The notes below the pieces were generated by a model. It searched no databases. It had not been told where the DNA came from and saw nothing but the letters and a program-made list of their open reading frames with translations. A stretch of DNA of 64,000 bases from Opeltia flavorubescens (Eukaryota; Ascomycota; Lecanoromycetes; Teloschistales; Teloschistaceae): assembly GCA_000442125.1 (NCBI GenBank), contig KE546971.1:1771784-1835783 (forward strand). The letters are read 5' to 3'. Both the position numbers and the translations under genes were made by a program. Of this stretch, positions 23,577-35,412 are shown in pieces; positions within the stretch are counted from its first letter, which is position 1, and every line of letters starts with the position of its first letter.

Positions 23577-23698
23577 GATCAATTATTGAAAATCGATCGA
23601 CGAAGGTATCGGCCAGGCTCGACTCGTGTTGACAAGAAACTCTCATTCTCTGGCGACTGATATTTGTGCAGGAGCAATGTGATTTCCGCTTTGCTGCC

Positions 23699-26600
23699 AT
23701 GCCACTCCTTTCACCTTCCCAGCCTGCTTCATCCACGAAGAAGCAGCAATCCATCTCGAGCTTCTTTGGTAGAGGAGCTGCCCCTCAAAAACCCCCATTG
23801 CGTCAAAACGTGGATCATTCTAGCAATAATGCTAGCAGTCGAACTCAATTGGAATCTCTCGATGAGAGCTTGTTCATAGCCGAAGATGAACACACCTCGC
23901 CTCCAATTCCCATCCGAAGACAGTCCCATACGCCGAAGCGGAATCACAGTGAAATTCTCCCGGTGGGAGAACCAGAGTCTGAAAACCATTCGGATTCGAC
24001 TAGCCGAAAACGGATCAAGATATCTGACATCCACGAAGGACCGATCCTTGATTTACACGAGAGTCCTCCGGCAAACCATACTGATGATATTACCTCCCCT
24101 CTCACGACGACTGCCGCAAATTGTGTTAAGAGACCAAAGGCATCAGAGAGGACGTCCCACTACTTGTATTCTAGTTCACCTTCTCGAGATGCAGAGAATG
24201 TTGAAGACGACGAGACTAGAATGATAAAGGAAAAGCTTCACCACAGATTTGTGAAAAAGCTTGGCCGTCCAGACAGTATCGCAGAGATCAAAAGACGCAA
24301 ACGGCAGATCACTGAGGGAGGACAAGACCAGGCTAGTGATCAAGAAGGCGATCCAGAAGATGCGGAAGATGAGGAAGTCGCTACTTCGGGAGCAAAAACC
24401 AAGAAGGGTACAGCAGCCAAGAGAAATTCTAGTAAATTAACGCCAATGGAGAAGCAAGTCCTAGAAATCAAGAGAAGTCATTCAGACACATTACTCGTGG
24501 TTGAGGTTGGCTATAAGTTTCGATTCTTCGGCGAAGATGCTCGCACAGCAGCCAAGGAGTTAAGTATAGTTTGCATACCCGGCAAGTACCGCTATGATGA
24601 ACATCCATCCGAGGCTCACCTGGATCGGTTCGCCTCAGCCAGTATTCCAGTGCACAGGCTACATGTACATGTCAAACGCCTTGTTGGGGCGGGGCACAAG
24701 GTTGGCATAGTCCGTCAACTCGAGACAGCTGCCCTAAAAGCCGTGGGGGATAATCGCAATGCACCGTTTGTCCGCAAGTTGACCAATGTTTACACCAAGG
24801 GCACTTATATTGATGATGTTGAGAGCCTGGAGGGTCCTGTGTCGGGGCCTTCAGGAGGTGCACCAGCTACAGGGTATCTCGTCTGCATCACTGAAAGCAA
24901 TGCTAAGGGCTGGGGCACCGATGAGAAAGTTCGCGTTGGGATCGTTGCCGTTCAACCTGCGACTGGGGATGTCATCTACGACGACTTTGAGGATGGTTTC
25001 ATGAGGAGCGAAGTTGAAACGCGTTTGTTGCATATTGCTCCTTGTGAGATCCTCATCGTAGGCAATCTATCCAAGGCAACCGAGAAGCTAGTGCAACATC
25101 TATCAGGGTCCAAAACAAATGTCTTTGGAGAAAAGGTCCGAGTGGAGACAGTCGAGAAGCCAAAGACCATGGCGGCTCAAGCGTACAGTCACGTATCAAA
25201 TTTCTACGCCGGAAAGATGAATGCATCTGATCCCGGCAAAGATGATGCATCGAGCAGAATTCTGGACAACGTATTGAAGCTTCCAGAAGACGTAACAATC
25301 TGTTTATCGGCAATGATCACCCATATGACCGAGTATGGGCTTGAGCATGTCTTCGATCTCACGAAATATTTTCAGTCATTTAGCGCACGATCATACATGC
25401 TACTCAACGGAACCAGTCTTACGAGCTTAGAAATCTATCAAAATCAGACAGACCACTCAGAGAAAGGGAGTCTCTTCTGGACTCTGGATCGAACGGAAAC
25501 TCGTTTTGGTCGCCGGCTGCTGCGCAAATGGGTCGGCCGACCATTGCTTATCAGAAAAGAGCTTGAAGAACGTATCGCGGCTGTAGAGGAACTGAAAGAA
25601 GGCGAGCAGACTGCCAAAGTTGAAAGAATCAAGCGTTTGTTGCGTCAAATCAAGAGCGACCTCGAGAAGAGTTTGATTCGCATATATTACGGTAAATGTA
25701 CGCGTCCGGAATTACTAACCGTCTTGCAAACTATGCAACGTATTGCAAATGAGTTTGTGGCGATCAAATCTCCACATGAGATTGGGTTTCATTCAGCTAT
25801 AATCAATGGTGCCATTGCCGCTCTCCCCACTATTGCGCAAGATGTTATCGACTATCTTGAGCGAATCAATGCCGAGGCAGCAAAACACGACGACCGTTAT
25901 GCCTTTTTTCGCGAGGAATTTGAGAGCGAAGAGATCGAGGAGCATAAGCTTGGGATTGCCAGTGTGGAACACGAGCTTGATGCGCATCGAAGTGTGGTAG
26001 CAGAGAAGATCAAGAAGAAGAAAGTAGAATATGTTACAGTTGCCGGAATCGAATATCTCATTGAGGTCGACAACACAATGCTTCGAAACGTGCCTGCCTC
26101 GTGGAGCAAGATCAGTGGGACAAAGAAAGTATCTCGCTTCCACAGCCCAGAAGTGGTGAGGCTTATCCGCGAAAGGGATCAACACAAGGAAGCACTTGCA
26201 GCAGCATGTGATGTGGCCTTCTCTGCATTGCTGGCAGAGATTGCAACCAAATACCAATCGTTTCGTGACTGCATCCAATCGCTGGCGGCTCTTGACTGCT
26301 TGATCTCCCTTGCCGCCGTCGCTAACCAGCCAGGCTACATCAAACCTGAGTTCACTGACGAAACGTGTCTTATTGTGCAGCAAGGCAGGCATCCTATGGT
26401 CGAACAATTACTCCTTGATGCTTATGTACCTAATGACACCCTTCTTGCCACGGAACAGACACGAGCTTTGCTGATTACAGGCCCGAACATGGGCGGCAAA
26501 TCAAGCTACGTTCGGCAAGTTGCTCTTATCGCGATAATGGGGCAGATTGGATCCTACGTGCCGGCGGAATTTGCCAAACTGGGTATGCTTGATGCGATTT

Positions 26601-27160
26601 TCACACGGATGGGGGCTTTTGACAATATGATGGCCGGCGAATCCACGTTTATGGTCGAGCTGTCGGAAACGTCAGACATCCTCAAGCAAGCAACGTCCAG
26701 GTCCTTGATCATTCTGGATGAGCTCGGAAGGGGAACATCTACGTATGACGGCGTGGCAATTGCGGAAGCAGTTCTCGATTATGTGATTCGAGAGAGCAAG
26801 AGCCTCACCTTGTTCATCACACACTATCAGAATCTCAGCGCTTTGGCGAAAGGGTTTGATGATGGTTCACTCAAAAACGTGCACATGAAATTCGAGGAAA
26901 GCGGCGAAGATGGCCAAGACATTACGTTCTTATACGAGATAGGGCATGGCGTTGCTCATCGATCGTATGGGCTGAATGTGGCACGACTGGCCAATGTCCC
27001 GGACGCGGTGCTTGATGTGGCGGCTGTCAAAAGCAAGAAACTTGAGAATGAGACTCGGAAGAATCGGATGGCGCAATTATCTCAGATTCTGTGGAGAAGC
27101 CTTGAGAACCCGGGTGGGGAACACTTGGACTTGCTTATCAATGGCATCGAGCAGTTGTAG
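23699..27160 (+). CDS. MSH3: DNA mismatch repair protein MSH3
   Basis: MutS-family ATPase that pairs with MSH2 (MutSbeta) to recognise insertion/deletion loops. Single exon, 1153 residues, in the usual range for filamentous fungi. An N-terminal PCNA-binding motif (QQSISSFF) lies at about residues 16-23. A long acidic/basic linker leads to the mismatch-binding domain near residue 246 ([16 protein letters not shown]). The ATPase has Walker [10 protein letters not shown] near residue 930, the signature [14 protein letters not shown] near 1007 and a following THYQNLS. The frame stays open 33 bases upstream of ATG 23699, but there is no earlier in-frame ATG. No breaks or missing key residues were seen. 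Confidence 0.96.
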   Translation: MPLLSPSQPASSTKKQQSISSFFGRGAAPQKPPLRQNVDHSSNNASSRTQLESLDESLFIAEDEHTSPPIPIRRQSHTPKRNHSEILPVGEPESENHSDSTSRKRIKISDIHEGPILDLHESPPANHTDDITSPLTTTAANCVKRPKASERTSHYLYSSSPSRDAENVEDDETRMIKEKLHHRFVKKLGRPDSIAEIKRRKRQITEGGQDQASDQEGDPEDAEDEEVATSGAKTKKGTAAKRNSSKLTPMEKQVLEIKRSHSDTLLVVEVGYKFRFFGEDARTAAKELSIVCIPGKYRYDEHPSEAHLDRFASASIPVHRLHVHVKRLVGAGHKVGIVRQLETAALKAVGDNRNAPFVRKLTNVYTKGTYIDDVESLEGPVSGPSGGAPATGYLVCITESNAKGWGTDEKVRVGIVAVQPATGDVIYDDFEDGFMRSEVETRLLHIAPCEILIVGNLSKATEKLVQHLSGSKTNVFGEKVRVETVEKPKTMAAQAYSHVSNFYAGKMNASDPGKDDASSRILDNVLKLPEDVTICLSAMITHMTEYGLEHVFDLTKYFQSFSARSYMLLNGTSLTSLEIYQNQTDHSEKGSLFWTLDRTETRFGRRLLRKWVGRPLLIRKELEERIAAVEELKEGEQTAKVERIKRLLRQIKSDLEKSLIRIYYGKCTRPELLTVLQTMQRIANEFVAIKSPHEIGFHSAIINGAIAALPTIAQDVIDYLERINAEAAKHDDRYAFFREEFESEEIEEHKLGIASVEHELDAHRSVVAEKIKKKKVEYVTVAGIEYLIEVDNTMLRNVPASWSKISGTKKVSRFHSPEVVRLIRERDQHKEALAAACDVAFSALLAEIATKYQSFRDCIQSLAALDCLISLAAVANQPGYIKPEFTDETCLIVQQGRHPMVEQLLLDAYVPNDTLLATEQTRALLITGPNMGGKSSYVRQVALIAIMGQIGSYVPAEFAKLGMLDAIFTRMGAFDNMMAGESTFMVELSETSDILKQATSRSLIILDELGRGTSTYDGVAIAEAVLDYVIRESKSLTLFITHYQNLSALAKGFDDGSLKNVHMKFEESGEDGQDITFLYEIGHGVAHRSYGLNVARLANVPDAVLDVAAVKSKKLENETRKNRMAQLSQILWRSLENPGGEHLDLLINGIEQL

Positions 27161-27640
27161 TCGCTTCCATATTTGATTCCTGATATTTTTGATCGACGTC
27201 TTTCCCCGTGCACATGCCACGTGGGGATCCCGTCTTGCTAATGATAGCTCATCTGGACTGTCGTATGCACTCTTTGACCTCCGTCTGCATCATCTTACGG
27301 ATAAGGCATGACCTCTCCTGTCTCAAATGGAAGGTAGGCTAATTGGGAAACGTGCGACCGTTTCAGGTGCGTCGAAAATCTCCGTGGGTGGTCGGCACGG
27401 TAGAATACGCGACACGCGCGGTCCCTGGGCAAAGCACCTCATTAAAGCAAGAGGCGAAATTTCTTTTTCGTTTTGTACTGACACAAAATGAGTGCCGGAA
27501 AGAAATTCATTCCACAGCCTACCTCTACTGTGTTGAATAGGTAGCACTGCTTGGCCATGTCAACCTTCACTTTTTCTATCGTTCTGTATACCAATCTTCC
27601 ATAGTCGTCTTTCTTATTCCTTGCGGCGACGACTCTCGTA
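27161..27640. other. Intergenic region between MSH3 and the secreted-protein gene
   Basis: About 480 bases. No coding frame stands out. The pyrimidine-rich end (27565-27635) looks like the leader of the next gene. Confidence 0.5.
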
Positions 27641-28521
27641 ATGCGACAACCTTTCCTCTACTGCTTCTTCGTCCCAATCGCTATTTCCTTCCTGCCTTTC
27701 GTTGCTGCCGACTACGACCTCTACCCATCAGACAAGGCCACATGCGTCAATAACAGTGCCCAGCTCAACGATGTCAAGGTCCAGCCTTACTGCGACAATG
27801 CCATCTCAACTATTTGCGGCACTGTCGTCGAAACAATGGCGGCTTCCCGCCCTCTATCAAATTACAGAGCACACGGAATTCCTCCTCCGTTTGGAAGAGG
27901 CACCTGTGAAGTCAACATCCTTTTTCTCGAACCATTCCCAAGCTTCCCATTCGACTATGCCACTTGCGTCGAAGGTTTCCAGAGCATCACCATCGACTGC
28001 ATGCTGATCGGGTACGGAAAACACGCGGGAAAAGGCCATCAGTCCGGTGTGAGAGGTGTGCTTTACAACGCCAACGGCTTTGATAACTCCAGCACGAATC
28101 CTATGTTTTCCGCGCTGGACAGGACGGGTCCGGGATACATAGTCGGACCGCCGGAATCGTATGGGATCATATTCGCCAAGGACTTGACTTCCAATGTGCC
28201 TGGAAACGCAGTAATTCGAACCGCGTGAGTTCAATCATCGATCCGTAAAGCTTTTTTTGGTTTTTCCTTGGTGTGGTGATGCTTCACGAAGAGCCAAAAA
28301 GTAAGCGGGCGCTTAGGAATGAATGATGCTGACGAATATGCCCCTTGACAGGTCTTGTCATAACAAGAATGGCACGCATGTTTGTGAGATGCCCCCGGCG
28401 CCTTCGGGGTGGTTGGAGGTAAACGTGCTCGAGATGGCGAGGGTGAACCTGTGTACTGACGATTGGATAGGACATTGAAGCCGCTTGGGCGGATACAAAT
28501 ACGAATGTAAAGCCAGGATGA
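27641..28521 (+). CDS. Predicted secreted cysteine-rich protein (effector-like)
   Basis: Not recognised as a characterised family. Exons 27641-28224, 28352-28418 and 28471-28521 give 233 residues in frame. A clear signal peptide (FLYCFFVPIAISFLPFVAA) precedes mature DYDLYPSDKATC. The mature protein carries eight cysteines, compatible with four disulfides; two of them come only from exon 2 (ASCHNKNGTHVCEM). Both introns have good signals: GTGAGT at 28225 and GTAAAC at 28419, with a TACTGAC branch point in the second. If splicing is ignored the protein ends after the first exon with RTA and loses two cysteines. Size, secretion and cysteine content fit an apoplastic effector or a cell-wall protein; both are inference. 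Confidence 0.75.
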
Positions 28522-29990
28522 ATGATCCGTATGAGGATTATTGAGCTTTGAGATGAGTGCAGCTAAAAACACAGGGGAGGCAGGCTGGTATGACGTCGGT
28601 ACTGTCCTCATTTGCCAGAGGACAACCAGCGAAGCAACTGATGGCCTACCTTGATAAAAGATCCGCGGCTGGGCGACATACTATTCAGGCTTCGAGTAAG
28701 GCAGATACTCGGAGACAAGCATTGACTGCGGGTCTGTTCTGGAGGTGATAGCACCTCCTACTGGAATTGAATATGTGGCTGGATCATGTATATAATTCGT
28801 CTTGACAGACCCACCAGATAAGATATAGATATCCATGAGTCTTGTGGCCTGGGTTCAGGACTACCCGTACAGGCATCTAATGGCGACATTGAGATAGTGT
28901 TGCAAAAAGGTACACAGCAAGGTTGTTCTCAATCCGCACTACTCGAGGTGTTTACTCTTCTAACATCCCAATTCGGGTTGTTTTCAATATCAATCCGTTG
29001 TCCAGGAGTCTCATCATTTTGTCAGTAAATTTCTATTTTAGCCAGTTTTCTGCTCTCCATAGATTAGATCTCATTACATAAAAAACACGAAAATGCGAAT
29101 GCATGATCTACAGTTAGACTTCATCATGCAACGCACTTTTGACTCTGAACTGCAATTATTACTTCCCTCCACAGCGTCCGTAAACAACTTCCTTACATAT
29201 TTCTGCCACAGTCAAATCTTTAGATCGTCTGACCAGATACACGCCTAAAGACCCTGATTTAGGAAAAGGTAGGTTCATTGTCCGATTATAGATACAAGCT
29301 ACCGCTGTCAAACTTGCACTTCCTGGTTCAGACGGCCGCCCGACGTTGGGATGAAACGACGTGATTGTGAAACCGGCTGAGCCACCCTTTAGCGCTACGG
29401 TATTTGTCTGAGGACAGGCACTATTGAGAAGAAACGGCCGGAGAATGAGAATGCTTTGTGGGGTAATGTTATTTTTGTGGAGTACGCTAGGAGCTACGTC
29501 CGTGAGTATGGAACGAGGTTTCATTGCAGGATAGGTGGTTATGATTTTGTAAGGAACATTACTACGTATATTACAATTCAGACATCTTTTCTCAGGTTTG
29601 GGGAGTGTCTCTCACGGTTAGCCATCTCGTCTTTTTCCTTCTCGGATACTATAAGAATGATGTTGAAAACTTTGCCCTTTTCAGGCTCTAGCGACGACTT
29701 TGAGCGAGAGCAAACATGAAGGGTAATTCATACAGGTCCACACAGTTTGGATAATTGGTTTTCATGCAATCCAGCCCTTGTGTATCTATTGAAGCTCTCA
29801 TTGAGGCGTGTAAGAGTAAGAGAGCCGGTTATAGATGATGTATATAGGGCTGCCAACACAACATACCGAGCTTACTTCATTTCAATGTCGATACCTCGTC
29901 TTCACTAGTGTGACAAAGTAACATGTTTGTTTACCATCAATCCATCACTTTGGATCACCATGTAATTACCCGGCACTCTTTGTCCACTAT
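28522..29990. other. Gene-poor accessory stretch
   Basis: About 1.5 kb with little coding character. The exception is one minus-strand frame at 29159-29524, described separately. No terminal repeats of a transposon were found. Confidence 0.4.
29159..29524 (-). CDS. Possible small protein, unrecognised
   Basis: Open frame of 121 residues starting at ATG 29524. The second half reads like protein (YNRTMNLPFPKSGSLGVYLV and a Cys-containing end, CKEVVYGRCGGK). There is no signal peptide at this start. An upstream exon could supply one, but I found no convincing splice pair. It may be a decayed or partial gene. Neighbouring sequence is gene-poor. Confidence 0.3.
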   Translation of the reverse strand: MKPRSILTDVAPSVLHKNNITPQSILILRPFLLNSACPQTNTVALKGGSAGFTITSFHPNVGRPSEPGSASLTAVACIYNRTMNLPFPKSGSLGVYLVRRSKDLTVAEICKEVVYGRCGGK

Positions 29991-29992
29991 AT

Positions 29993-31870
29993 AAGTATTC
30001 TTTGTTTGCTCTTCTAATCCCTTGGCAACTCCCACTTTTGATCTTTCCCAATTTCCATAATACCGCCGAAACTCGTTGTTGACTCAATGACCAACTTAAA
30101 CCGTGAATGGTTTTTGTCGTCATCCATCAATGCATCCATTACAAGTGAGACATATTCTACTGCAAGTGCTCTTCTTCCCAGCGCCTTCTTCCTCAAGGAT
30201 AATTTTTCATAACCGGGCTTGAGGATCTCGCAGGCGAGATCCTGTGACTGCGATTTCGATTTTGATCTGAGACAACTTTGTCTCCTCACCTTCATCAACA
30301 AACCTCATTCTTGAGGTACGAGCTGACACTGGTGCAGACGAGCAGTGACGGCTCCGAGAGATAATAGTCGATACAGAAAGAGATAATGCCAATGGCAGTC
30401 CTTCGACGACTTTCCTGCTATGATACATAGTCTTGCGTAAGTATTCTCACTACTTTGTTCTTTGTCCTTGATGATCAAATAAAGTCGTTCAGCTGAGGAT
30501 CTTTTTCATTGAGCGAGATCTTATGATTTTAAATTAGTTTATGGATCTGAGACGATCTATTTTTCAGTCTACAAGAGAAGCATCGGTTGCGAGAGAAGGC
30601 TAATACTTCTATAGCGGTAGAGAACATCGTGAAGCCACCAACAATGCAAGAGCTTAGATTAGTCTCATGCTCACTCATTGTAAGTACTCTGGCCTTTGTC
30701 TGTAAAGTTGTTATTGATGAACCATTTTTTCGCTCTGAATATCCTCTTTATCAAGCAAGATATCATGACTGCAAATTACCAGATCTGAGACAATCCATCT
30801 TTTCAGTTCACATGAGAAACATCAGCTTTGGATGAAAGAAGGCTAACTCTTTGATGGATGTAGTAACGGTTGATCAAATACCAACACAAGGATTGTATTT
30901 TGGGTATTTGCATGGTCTTGTACTCATTCGTCGTAAGTCTCGTGAGCTTCGTTGATTGTGCTGTCGATGATGACCATATTGGGGTCTGTGTCTGAGGATC
31001 TTGTCTACAAGGCGAATTTCTATGACTATAAACCCAATAGATCTGAGACAACTGCCCTCCCATCTTCATACGGAGGTTTCCATTCGCGAGTGTGGGCTAA
31101 CAGGTACTAACCTTTGCAAGGTCCATCACATGGTGACGATGAAACTTCTCTGTGAGTATTCTCCCTCCACCTGTCTTTGTCCATGATGTTCATGCGAACG
31201 TTTTACGAAGATCTTGTTTTTAAAATGAGATTCGATGACTACATATCTTGAGTACCCTCTGAGACATTGTTCACTCCACATTCCTACCCATAGCTCCAAA
31301 TTTGAGGACAATGGGCTAATTTGTTTCACGAGGGCCCTCATGATGGTAACCATAAACGACGCTCAACGCAAATGGCAGGATTCACATCTCCGATCCGTCA
31401 AGTGACACTTTTCTGTGAATTTCGTCACTTTTTTTCCTCCATCGGACACGCTTGCTGAATGTCGATGTACCGATCTTAATCTTTGCCATAGTTTCGAAAC
31501 GGACGTCCCGCCCTCAAAGCCTCTTGATGACGAAATGAGTTCAACTCCATACTCCCTAGCCCTCCGAAGATCCACGTGACAGCGATCATCTGATAGTCTC
31601 CAAGCTTTCCCCGGGTAGGGCCTTGTGCCTAGGAAACTTTTCAGACAAGACTGGCTGTTAAACGAATCGCCAGAACATGACGATTTAATAGATGGGAAAT
31701 GTGCCAAGGTCAGTGTAAGATTTTTCATATCTTTTGTTTCCAGAAAAGTCGCTGTGTCGATGATGATTTAAATGTACAACATACCTGATTTGAATTGGCA
31801 ATGTCTTGAGCATGGTCATGAAAAACAATATGCCCAATGAAATCTGAGACGCTTATCCTTAACCTGCATT
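29993..31870 (+). repeat. Degenerate tandem array of about 215-265 bp intron-like units
   Basis: Unit starts with a 5' splice-like box: GTAAGTATTCTC 30437, GTAAGTACTCTG 30680, GTAAGTCTCGTG 30933, GTGAGTATTCTC 31152, GTGAATTTCGTC 31415 (spacings 243, 253, 219, 263). An earlier ATAAGTATTCTT lies at 29993. Each unit then has a TATGACT-like box and the motif GATCTGAGAC: exact at 30265, 30544, 30782 and 31040; altered at about 31256 and 31841. Next comes a branch-point-like GGCTAAY (GAAGGCTAATAC, GAAGGCTAACTC, GTGGGCTAACAG, AATGGGCTAATT) and then 30-100 bases before the next donor-like box. The order of boxes is kept while the rest has diverged, so these are related copies. I cannot tell whether it is transcribed. 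Confidence 0.65.
30014..30301 (-). pseudogene. Possible coding remnant overlapping the repeat array
   Basis: Minus-strand frame of 95 residues with charged, protein-like content (KPGYEKLSLRKKALGRRALA, then MDDDKNHSRFKLVIES). A second frame at 29905-30123 overlaps it and continues with readable sequence (PGNYMVIQSDGLMVNKH), as if one frame were broken by a frameshift. No domain is recognised and the call is weak; the frames may be chance products of the repeat. Confidence 0.2.
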
Positions 31871-32097
31871 GACCCGTCCCATTGTCTATCGAATGTTATG
31901 CTGACCTCTTGACACCAAGGTGTTCCCGCACTTGTAGCATCGACAGATGTTAAAGCACATCACAGACGAAAAAAACCCAAGTACTACGGAAGCAATCATC
32001 ACTGCAATCCCAAGGGCAAAGAGGATAATCATAATAATAAGAAGAAGAATACAATTGTCTACCTCATCTCTCCCCCTCTCCCGCGTCACACCCGCGC
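31871..32097. other. 3' flank of the F-box gene with an overlapping membrane-type frame
   Basis: A minus-strand frame at 31886-32110 starts before the F-box stop codon in another phase. It encodes a hydrophobic stretch (ILLLIIMIILFALGIAVMIA) followed by CRCYKCGN. It may be an alternative 3' exon, a small gene or chance; a GTGAGC donor sits at the F-box stop. Confidence 0.25.
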
Positions 32098-34858
32098 TCA
32101 CCCACCACACAAAACCTCAATCTCCAACCTCACCAACTCCATAACATGCCAGCTCCCTTCACGACTCCGATCCGGTTCATCATCCCCACCACAAGCGGCC
32201 TCATTCCAAGCCCATTCATGAACACGTTCTGCCTCATCATCACCCGAGCCATAGCCCTCGTCTTCGATCTCCGCATCACCGGTATCATGAACCCAGTCCC
32301 CAACCGCATGTTCCTTCATTTCGATTTCTGTATCATCGCTATCATTTGCCTCCCCGTCGTCAAAGGCTAGATCGTGATCGTCCAGCCGTTGAAAATCCGT
32401 AGCGTCGAGCCCAAAAATGCTATGCTCCTCCCGCTGCATACTTTCCGGGTCCGGCAAATAACCCTTCATGAGCAGGTTCTCATTCCTTTCGTCTTCACAT
32501 CCCAATATTCGGCCAGTGTTCGTAACGATTCGCCTGCTAATATCCCTGCGTGGATATCTGGCGATCTGAAATACCTTTGCTGGCGCTGAACTAGAAAATG
32601 CATGGATTACAAGGTCGCCCTGTGATGCATCGACAGCAAGCTCCACTACACCAGGAGCATCGCCGATGTTGATGCCTTCGATGATCATCATGCCGTCCTT
32701 CATGGGAACACAGCTATCATCGGGCACAGTATCTGAATCGACGTCATCAAGAAGATAATTTGGCGGCACGCAAAATAACCAAATCTGGTCGCCGAAAGCG
32801 GCAACGATCCTTGCGCCCCATGCAAGCTCTGTGCCAGCTCTGTAGCAATGTGACCATTTCTCCTTCGCCTCGTATGGATAGCCAGGACCCTCAAGAACAA
32901 ATTTCTTGACTGGTTTGGGATGTCCGAAAGCGGAGTGCAAGCCAGTACCGATACAGAGATCTCCAGAAGCAGGATCGGTGTAGAGGATATGTTTCCCATC
33001 GCTCAACGGGACAGCACGTAGGAACTTACAATGTTCGTAGTCCCACGCCTCGTCTAGTAAGATTGGGTCATGGTAATATGTGGGGCCGGAGCGAGAAGAA
33101 GCCAATCTGATCTTTTTGGCATTGTCGTTTTCGTCTTCCGTTCGGAGAGGGAGGAAATGTATGTATTCAGCCGGACCGATAAGTTCCATCCAGCGGCTGA
33201 GCTCTTGGCCTGTCCTTGCATCCTGCCAGTGTAGCTCAATGCCTGCAGAGCATCCGAAAGCAACGAAACGACGATGAGGACAAACTGCGACGGACAATGG
33301 TGGTGAAGTCTTGGAGCATAGGTTACGGTACAATGTATGAGGAATAAACTGAATCGGTATTGGTGATGGCCGGTCGAATTCGGGCGGTTGAGCAACCGGC
33401 GAATCGTGATAGAAATCGGTGTACGATGGAGGTAGCCTAGGGCGTTGACTGGTTGTTGGTGTCGCTGTAGGTGAAGCTTTCAAATCCCATGCCTCGGTGA
33501 TATTATGAGTGTCCCTCTCTGAGTGTGGACTTGACAAGCCAGATCTTCTCGCCTTGATCGCCAGCTCAGGAACATCCAGGACTATACCAACGCGATCGTG
33601 TAATAGTGCAGCAATTGTGTAGCGGTCTTTTGACGTGTCCATACTGACAGAAAGAACGGGGCGAGGGCATAGGATCGCAATGAGGAATTCGATATACCCA
33701 CCATGCTGATATCGTGGATACGGTGACGAAAGGTCCCGAATGCAATATACATGGATCACAGTACTATTGCAGTGAAGCAGAAATTTACCACAAGCGCTGA
33801 CCGTGAAATGAATAGACGATGATTTATCAGTCTGGTGAGCCGTTGAAAGTTCGGCGAACTCGATTGTGCCGCTGACCTCTAGACTCGTCAACATATCCTG
33901 TTTATTCACAGCCACATTTTCAATGAATCCGTCACCAGTCCATCCAGGTCTGAGCGAGCATTCGGTGGCCAAACGCTTGCTCAAGCGCCATTCTCCTCCT
34001 GCTGGATGACCTAGTTCCTCATTGCGAATGGTATCGGCCTCGACAGCGTCTTTCAGGCCAGCCCGACTCATCCAACTGGCTAGCAAACGATACTCCAAGC
34101 TTGCGATCATCCATTTCCGACATGTATGCCTTGCAGCGTTCAGGTCGGTGGGAGACAGGTAATTGTACATATCTTTAATGATCTCTGCCGGCAGAGCATG
34201 GATTGGTGGTAATCGAAGGGGCCGAACATAGGTGAAGGCAGCTGACCAGCAGCGACAGGTGAGGCGAACGGATTTGTAGGTTTCATAATCTAGGTAATGG
34301 ACGATATGCGAGAAGACTTCGATAGGCAGATCTTTCGAATGCTGCACGCGTCGTAGGGTAAGCGAGGCCAAGGTATCTCGGTGGCGGCCAAATTTTGACA
34401 GATCCATCTCATTGAACGTCGCGGACGATGCCAGGATGCCAAAGAGATTCGTATGTACTCTGTCTGGAGGTCGAGGTTCCTTCAATGACTGTTCAGCATT
34501 CGCCATCTCATCGGTTGGGCTTGGTTGCTCCGCGATGGAGTGCTGTCGGACTGTCAGTCCCAGTGAAAGCCTATCTCGAAGTACGACCTACGCTCGGATA
34601 NAATTCTGATCGAATATGATCGGAAGACCCTGACGGCCGGCCCCTCATTTGAAATTCATCTTCACTGTCCGAGCTACCAGAGCCATAGTCCGGTTGAGAG
34701 AGGAAAGGAGGAGAGTTGCCGAGTATCTCAACAGGGGATCCTCGGGTAGATGCTCTTGGTCTTAGAGGAGTTTCGAAATGCACACCAGCTAAGCGAGGGT
34801 GCCCAAGCTTCGTGTTGAGGCGCAAGGTAGGTTTGGATGTCGAGTTGAACAAGGACAT
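32098..34858 (-). CDS. Double F-box protein with a probable beta-propeller region
   Basis: Probable SCF ubiquitin-ligase adaptor; the target is unknown. Exons 34858-34588 and 34550-32098 give 907 residues in frame. The first exon codes a Ser/Pro-rich leader (MSLFNSTSKPTLRLNTKLGH). Two F-box-like motifs follow: DLPIEVFSHIVHYLDYET and, about 50 residues on, ALPAEIIKDMYNYLSPTDL. The middle has repeated beta-strand segments such as FTVSACGKFLLHCNSTVIHVY that suggest a WD-like propeller. The last 150 residues are very acidic. The intron uses an atypical GTCGTA donor, chosen because it keeps frame; the stronger GTAGGT four bases upstream does not. One base of exon 1 is N (34601), so an assembly error there could explain this. 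The large exon alone codes 802 residues from ATG 34506. Confidence 0.75.
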
Positions 34859-35412
34859 CCTGCTCCGCCTGTCTGACTAGAGACACGACCAGGGTTTCTT
34901 GTTGAAGCGATGGGTAGACGCTCCAAAGTGTCGATCTGTGAAGATTAGGTGAATTACCGAAGTGATCGCGGTGGCTGAAGCAGAATAAAGGATAGGGTCT
35001 TGAGGTTTCAAGTGTCGTAGTTGGATGTCAAGAAGTTGATATAATAAGGTCACCAAGCATGGGAATATGCCAGGTGATACGATTAAGAGAAAGGCTGAAG
35101 TTAGTAGAGATGAGTTGGGGCACCTTCGGATCAACACCAAGCGTGGGGGGACGTGAGGGAAAAACAACATCCAGATACCGGCGAGTTCATGAAAAATCAG
35201 TCGTGACGCCACCGGACGGAAGGCATTCGGATTTCGGAAGGAACAAACGAGGGCCACTTTAGAAGATTTTTGTAGGAAGGCGCAACAGAGGAATGATATA
35301 TATCTGGGAAGTCTGTACAATGAAGGCGCACTCAACCGGAAATATGGATCTCCGTCGCCCTGCTCATATACGTTTGATATTCAATTACGCCTCGCTATCA
35401 CCGATCATTCTT
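34859..35412. other. Intergenic region, probable F-box gene promoter
   Basis: About 550 bases between the F-box start and the channel gene's stop. A 152-residue minus-strand frame (34877-35335) has no recognisable content and probably arises by chance. Confidence 0.45.

Noticed and set aside
25793-26407. 204-residue minus-strand frame
   Set aside because: Antisense to the MutS core of MSH3.
28231-28611. 126-residue minus-strand frame
   Set aside because: Antisense to exons 2 and 3 of the secreted-protein gene, which have consistent splice signals on the plus strand.
34877-35335. 152-residue minus-strand frame
   Set aside because: No domain or motif; it lies in the probable promoter of the F-box gene.
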